From Lepidostoma basale (Eukaryota; Arthropoda; Insecta; Trichoptera; Lepidostomatidae): a DNA stretch of 64,000 nucleotides. The notes beneath the pieces are model-generated. The model was not told the DNA's origin, ran no database searches, and worked only from the letters and a program-made list of their open reading frames with translations. Shown in pieces: positions 59,140 to 64,000 of the stretch. The position numbers and the translations under genes were made by a program. The stretch covers positions 930,001 to 994,000 of the forward strand of contig JAHDVF020000067.1 of NCBI GenBank assembly GCA_022606425.2. The letters run 5' to 3'. Positions within the stretch are counted from its first letter, which is position 1; each line of letters starts with the position of its first letter.

Positions 59140-59335
59140 ATATGCTAGAGCGACAAACTCTGATAAAGCATGGAAATACACTGCCAATAAAAGTGTTATG
59201 AACAAAATAGATGATAAAAAAAGCGTGAATGTTACGATCTATAGATGTAGAGGAATGAGAGGTATATCAGGACAGAGCAGTATGTCGGTCCATCCTCTCT
59301 GCCTTCCTTTCCACGGAAACAGCATAATATTTAGT
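59140..59335 (+). mobile_element. Old RTE-N LINE 3' fragment
   Basis: AATAAAAGTGTTATGAACAA, GTATATCAGGACAGAGCAGT, GGTCCATCCTCTCTGCC, CCACGGAAACAGC. Internal deletion of the TWHDQINQ segment. Confidence 0.65.
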
Positions 59336-59655
59336 GAATTATAAGTATTTCATTAATATTAATCTTAAAGAATTATACCACGAAACCCTCTATGGTACAC
59401 TGCCATAACGCCCTCATTTACTTCGGGACTAGCTACCGCCTCCTAGAACCGCTCCAGCCCCAAGTGGAAGCGGTCTCGACTTTGAGAACCCAAGTATTAA
59501 ACTAACATAACTAACTGGCTCATATTCCGGAAGCTAGTCAAATACAAATTGTATTTGACAGTGATTATGACTCCACACCAGATAGCATATCGTATGTTGC
59601 GGACCGCTGCGTGACACCCGTGCCAACGGAAAGGCAACTTTCCCTCGGATGAGTG
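59336..59655. other. Unannotated, partly GC-richer
   Basis: 59430-59500 and 59590-59645 are GC-richer. A short palindrome (GTCAAATAC/GTATTTGAC) is at 59536-59558. The second patch may belong to the LINE that follows, but no motif proves it. Confidence 0.35.
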
Positions 59656-60605
59656 GAAATAAGTGCGAATATCATTGCGATTCCAATCAGATCAAGGCTG
59701 CATTTTGTCACCTCTATTGTTTAACTTGTATTCCAATCAAGTCTTCCAATGTATTGAAAACTCCAGCCTGGGAGTAAAGGTTAATGGTGCTATTGTTAAT
59801 AACATCAGGTATGCAGATGACACAGTTATTTTAGCTGACAGTATACCCGATCTTCAAGAACTCCTAAATAATATTGACATAGCAGGAGAGGATCTGGGCT
59901 TGAAAATCAACGTTAAGAAGACTAAATGGATGAAATTTGGGCGACTTAACGATTTTTCATCCACTCTGCAACTGAATGGTGCGAATGTTGAAATGGTCGA
60001 CCAATTTAAATACCTTGGCAGCATTATAACTAAAGCGCTTGACCCAGCAATTGAAATAAAATACAGAATTGAAGTTGCCCGAACTGCATTTAATAAAATG
60101 AAAAAACATTATTTTGCAACGATAATCTCAACTTAAAACTCCGTAAAATCATTCTTTGTAGAATGATTAAATGTTATACGAGTATATGGTCTGTTCTACT
60201 ATATGGCTGCGAAACCGGGACTCTGAAAGTGAATGTAATGTACCGGTTGGAAGCGTTCGAGATGTAGATATACCGCAAAATGCTCCGTATACCGTGGACC
60301 GATAGGGTCAGTAATGCAGACGTACTGCAGAGAGCCAGAGCCAATAGAGAGCTGTTGTCGAGTGTGAAAATTAGAATGGTCTCATATTTGGGTCATGTGC
60401 TAAGGATAGAAAAATACCACCTCCTTCGACTGATAATAATGGGTTAAGTGAAGGGATGTCGGGGAGTTGGTAGAAGGCAGCTGTCCTGGCTACGGAACAT
60501 TAAAGAGTGCACAGGGATTACAAGAGTTCAGAACCTGTTCCAAGTGGCGCAGGACAGAGATCGCCAACGTTGGGGGGAACTGACACGGCACCGAAAGAAG
60601 AAGAA
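59656..60605 (+). mobile_element. LINE RT, 3' half (SYLGHVL lineage)
   Basis: Frame 59663-60136 is open for 157 codons: RFQSDQGCILSPLLFNLYSN (the QGCxLSPLLFN motif), VNGAIVNNIRYADDTVILAD (YADD catalytic box), LQELLNNIDIAGEDLGLKIN, QFKYLGSIITKALDPAIEIK. After frameshifts: GLFYYMAAKPGL, RLEAFEM, AECSVYRGPI, then SSVKIRMVSYLGHVLRIEKY, GVGRRQLSWLRNIKECTGIT and RQRWGELTRHRKKKN as the end. It is the most complete copy of this lineage here, but inactive. Confidence 0.85.
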
Positions 60606-60791
60606 TAGAAACTATTAAAGGCTGGACTGTTCAGTTAATTTTTTTTCCTAGTGCGGCATTGGGAAATCAATTTTACAAAACGCCGCATTTAAAAAATAAG
60701 TCAACACAAATAATAATAATTAGTGAATATTTTTAGCATTTTACATTTGAATAAAATACAATTCTTTATTTTTAAAACATAATCTCATATC

Positions 60792-61169
60792 TTGGCGTAT
60801 GTTTCAAAGTGTACAAATAAGGTAACAGAATGTGAGTCGTTTCAAAACTATTCTTTGAGCGAATTCTTAGAAAATTTCTTACCTGCACAGAAGAATATTT
60901 CTTTGAGATTAAATTGTTTAGGATTTATCTATTTTCTATTTGAGAAGTCCGACTACAGAAATAGCACGAAAGAAGACGTATGGTCCGTCACCGAAGACTC
61001 AAATGCATTTATCATTTTCGTCTTTCATTGTAAGTCGGGAGCAGATTGGAGAAATGTGGTTTTTCAATTTGGACAACACGGAATACGCGAATTTAAATCG
61101 AAATTCGTACTCGGCGCTATGTACAATGAAAATAATTGCGTGGCCGGAGTCGAGTTGAAAAGTTTCTAG
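60792..61169 (+). CDS. Unrecognised 125-aa ORF (possible host terminal exon)
   Basis: The ORF contains CTNKVTECESFQNYSLSEFL, NFLPAQKNISLRLNCLGFIY, KEDVWSVTEDSNAFIIFVFH, CKSGADWRNVVFQFGQHGIR and GAMYNENNCVAGVELKSF. Amino-acid make-up is protein-like rather than the Lys/Ile/Asn/Tyr noise of random AT-rich frames. No signal peptide or membrane segment is obvious. It matches none of the transposon families here. An AATAAA lies 122 nt after the stop (61291), as in a 3' UTR. The true 5' end is unclear, and an upstream exon could splice in around 60815 (TTTCAAAG). It may be a host exon, an unknown mobile-element protein or chance. Confidence 0.35.
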   Translation: MAYVSKCTNKVTECESFQNYSLSEFLENFLPAQKNISLRLNCLGFIYFLFEKSDYRNSTKEDVWSVTEDSNAFIIFVFHCKSGADWRNVVFQFGQHGIREFKSKFVLGAMYNENNCVAGVELKSF

Positions 61170-61290
61170 AATACTAATAATGTAAATCAGTTGAACAATG
61201 GTTTTAACATAATACGAATACATTACGTATTTACATCATTGTACATATATAAAACATTTAAGGGTAGCAGAACTGTAGTTCTATAGTAAA

Positions 61291-61301
61291 AATAAAATAA
61301 A
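61291..61301 (+). promoter_or_regulatory. Possible polyadenylation signals
   Basis: Two overlapping AATAAA hexamers downstream of the 125-aa ORF. Such hexamers are common by chance in this AT-rich DNA. Confidence 0.25.
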
Positions 61302-61401
61302 TTTTCAATTTCATTTTAATGACTTAAATAATAAAGAATATATTATATACGAGTAGTTAATTATTTTGGCCGAAACACTATGATAGTTCAACATTATTAA
61401 G

Positions 61402-61490
61402 TGTTAAAATATAAAACGCCATTTATGTGATCCCATTTTTTTTTCGCAACAGCTGTTTTGTCAACTGATGTTGATATCGTCAGTTAAAAT
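61402..61490. repeat. Repeat family B, copy 2, with hammerhead-like core
   Basis: GTTAAAATATAAAACGCCAT, TTTTTTCGCAACAGCTGTTT matches 54402-54500. On the minus strand: CTGACGA, TA, TCAAC-ATCA-GTTGA (5-bp stem), C, AAAA where GAAA is expected, then the CAGCTG palindrome and TT. Confidence 0.65.
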
Positions 61491-61559
61491 TATATTTAAC
61501 AGTTGAAAAAAATGGGAATGGATACAATTTCCAATTGCCCTAAATGTTTGCAAAATTAT

Positions 61560-61650
61560 GATTATATCCGAGGAAGCCGAAATATGTCGTTTATTTTAAA
61601 TATAATATAACAAAACTTCTAGAAAACGGGCGTTTTCGCTTATTCAAAAT
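61560..61650. repeat. GAAATATGTCG module next to a family A end
   Basis: CCGAGGAAGCCGAAATATGTCG at 61571-61592 (near CTGAGGAAG ... GAAACATGTCG) followed by AACAAAACTTCTAGAAAACGG and GCGTTTTCGC, the family A terminus. Confidence 0.5.
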
Positions 61651-61769
61651 ATAGGTTTGATCATATACAGTTTACCATTATTGTATGGAAAAAAATATTA
61701 AACATATACAAAATTCCTATATTTTTTGACAAATCTACTCGTATATCATTGAATGTTAGAGCATTTTTA

Positions 61770-62322
61770 GCTATGGAGATTCATCTTATTAGCTAAAAAC
61801 GCTCTTACTCGAATGAACAAAGTCAGGAAAAATTGAGGTTTTTCCAAAACCACCAAAACTAAAATTATGCGAACCCTCATATTCCCGATATTTCTTTATG
61901 CTGCTGAAAAACGTAGACAGTAAAATTCCGTGAACGCGCCAGGATTGATGCCTTTAAAATGTGTTGGCGTCGCATGCTGAGAATACCGTGGACTGCAAAA
62001 AGGACGAAAAATTCAGTCCTTAATAAACTCAAAGTAACAGGAAGACTGACTGTAATGTGCAGTTGCCGAGTATTGAGTTTCTTTGGTCACATTGCCAGTA
62101 CAGAGCTTGATAACCTGGAAAAAAGTATTGTCACAGGAAGTGTTCTAAGCAAAGGAAGTAGAGGCAAATCTCAGATTAAGGAGATGACCAGGATAAATCT
62201 CTACTTGGCGGTGCGGACTGCGGAGAACAGTTAGGATTAGAGAAGTTTCATTTTAGCCACGTGCAGTTCCATAGATAATGACCCTCAGTATTGAGGAAAC
62301 GAAGAAAGAAGATGAAGAATCA
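61770..62322 (+). mobile_element. LINE RT C-terminal fragment (FFGHIA lineage)
   Basis: Readings in two frames: KNALTRMNKVRKN, KTTKTKIMRTLIFPIFLYAA, then FKMCWRRMLRIPWTAKRTKN, SVLNKLKVTGRLTVMCSCRV, LSFFGHIASTELDNLEKSIV, TGSVLSKGSRGKSQIKEMTR, and an end GACCCTCAGTATTGAGGAAA, CGAAGAAAGAAGATG. It belongs to a separate LINE lineage whose RT end reads LSFFGHIxRxDxDNLEKLIVTG. Confidence 0.8.
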
Positions 62323-62854
62323 TTGAATGTTGCCACTTTGCGGTACTACCTCAGTAACCACCAAATTAAATCATTAAATTGTGTAAACACTCTAAAAGTG
62401 ACAACTAATAATTATTATGGTACCAGGAGCGTAGAACCGCGGCGGGGTACTAATTGGGACGCGTGTTCGCAGGCGGCGTGCTATGGAAGATTCTCGCCGC
62501 TTTAGGACTATTAGACCGCCACCTCCTTAACCCTTCTGTGCTCCGCTTACAAATTAAAGCGGGTTTAGATTCCCAAAAGGCATTAAAGGTATTTTGTAAT
62601 TGGGATTTTTATTACGCTGGATTATACAAGGGAGGGCGATCGATTCCATTGTAGGATTTGGCTTTGTTTCGCTAACTTGCATTTAGCTTTCACTAAATGC
62701 TGTACTTTGTTCAAGTAGTATTATTCCAATAAGTACTTCTACAACGCAAATACGTTTTCCAGATTTCCCTAATTATCACTTGGCGTCAATAATCACGTTT
62801 TAAATTCCGTTTATGTTCAGATAAAATCAAAACTTCAACATTATGGACTAAATA
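62323..62854. other. Unannotated, GC-richer patch
   Basis: 62430-62530 is GC-rich (GAACCGCGGCGGGGTACTAA, CGCAGGCGGCGTGC). Two short ORFs overlap it (62278-62505, 62454-62654) without known resemblance. Confidence 0.35.
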
Positions 62855-63212
62855 AAAATCATAACTTAAAAATCACACAACGATCCATTAAGAGAGTCAA
62901 ATGCTCGGCGTGAGTCTCCGAGACAAAATAACAAATGAAGAAATAAGACGCCGAATCAAAGTTGCTGACATCATAGATCGTACAGCTAAATTAATTAAAT
63001 TGAGTGACAATAGGCTGGACATATAGCATGACAGGCAATACCCGATGGACATCCAGAATACTTTAGTGGAGACCTTGGACAAAGAAATGGAGTGTCGGGA
63101 GGCCAACTAAAAGATGGACTGACGTTATTGCCCGACAGGAACGAGTGGAAGAAAATGGTAGAGGCCTATGTCCAACGGTGGAGGGAAGAAGGCTGAAGAA
63201 GAAGATCACGAC
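62855..63212 (+). mobile_element. LINE C-terminal fragment (LEWRPR lineage)
   Basis: NLKITQRSIKRVKCSA then VSETK, RIKVADIIDRTAKLIK, WTYSMTGNTRWTSRIL, WRPWTKKWSVGRPTKRWTDV, then GRGLCPTVEGRRLKKK. A degenerate copy colinear with 58080-58490. Confidence 0.75.
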
Positions 63213-63360
63213 GGACTTTTTCAATAGGCAACTTCGGACTAGTATTTTTGGGTCCGTTGACCGGTAAAGACATGTGATATAATTTTTTTTTTCTTTGTGA
63301 TCATTTGCCTTTCTTTTAAACAAAACCTACTTTCTACCCCCATCTACAAATAATACCAGG

Positions 63361-64000
<640 letters not shown>

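Noticed and set aside
60792..61169. Endogenous viral element
   Set aside because: No viral motif could be recognised in the 125 residues, so calling it viral would be a guess.
62278..62505. 75-aa ORF beginning TLSIEETKKEDEES as a gene
   Set aside because: Its start is the 3' end of the LINE at 61770-62322, and the remainder has no support.

Overview
The window is AT-rich eukaryotic DNA, almost certainly from an insect or related arthropod. It holds four mariner (DD34D) copies, several lineages of arthropod-type non-LTR retrotransposons, a Helitron-like terminus and many short long-TIR elements. Nothing bacterial is seen: no operons, ribosome binding sites, CRISPR or rRNA. The species cannot be named from the sequence.

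Transposable elements and their fragments make up almost everything that can be recognised. The dominant family, called RTE-N here, is a non-LTR retrotransposon known only from 5'-truncated copies on both strands. These encode the extreme C-terminus of the reverse-transcriptase protein and end in a short tetranucleotide tail, (GTTA)n or (GTTT)n. A non-autonomous element in four copies carries the same last ~60 bp and tail. At least four other LINE lineages are present as fragments.

Layout. 0-2.7 kb: RTE-N pieces, non-autonomous copy 1, Helitron-like end. 2.9-5.3 kb: an endonuclease/RT LINE split by an intact mariner (3317-4638). 6-16 kb: LINE and MITE remnants and one exon-like patch (6885-7082). 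16-27 kb: more remnants, a 1.08 kb long-TIR element (21844-22921) and a foldback (26638-27010). 27.28-31.19 kb: two ~1.95 kb TIR elements in perfect head-to-tail tandem, separated and flanked by the same 8-bp target site. 34.04-35.33 kb: a decayed mariner. 39.7-40.2 kb: a truncated LINE with 9-bp target duplications inside a MITE. 44.49-48.34 kb: a full-length Jockey-superfamily LINE with two open ORFs, inserted into an RTE-N copy. 48.96-49.85 kb: an internally deleted mariner inside another MITE. 50-63 kb: LINE and RTE-N fragments plus an unrecognised 125-aa ORF (60792-61169). 63.36-64 kb: a mariner relic split by a (TG)49 microsatellite and cut by the window end.

The proteins that look intact are one mariner transposase (353 aa), the LINE ORF1 and the 968-aa LINE ORF2. 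The best candidates for something undescribed are three. First, the tandem TIR pair and its unfamiliar protein. Second, a module of a small hairpin, GAAA and a 4-6 nt palindrome (often GAAACATGTC) that recurs in several unrelated repeat families and resembles a degenerate hammerhead ribozyme. Third, the non-autonomous element that appears to borrow the RTE-N 3' end. LINE lineage names are from remembered motif patterns, not database searches, and boundaries of decayed copies are approximate.
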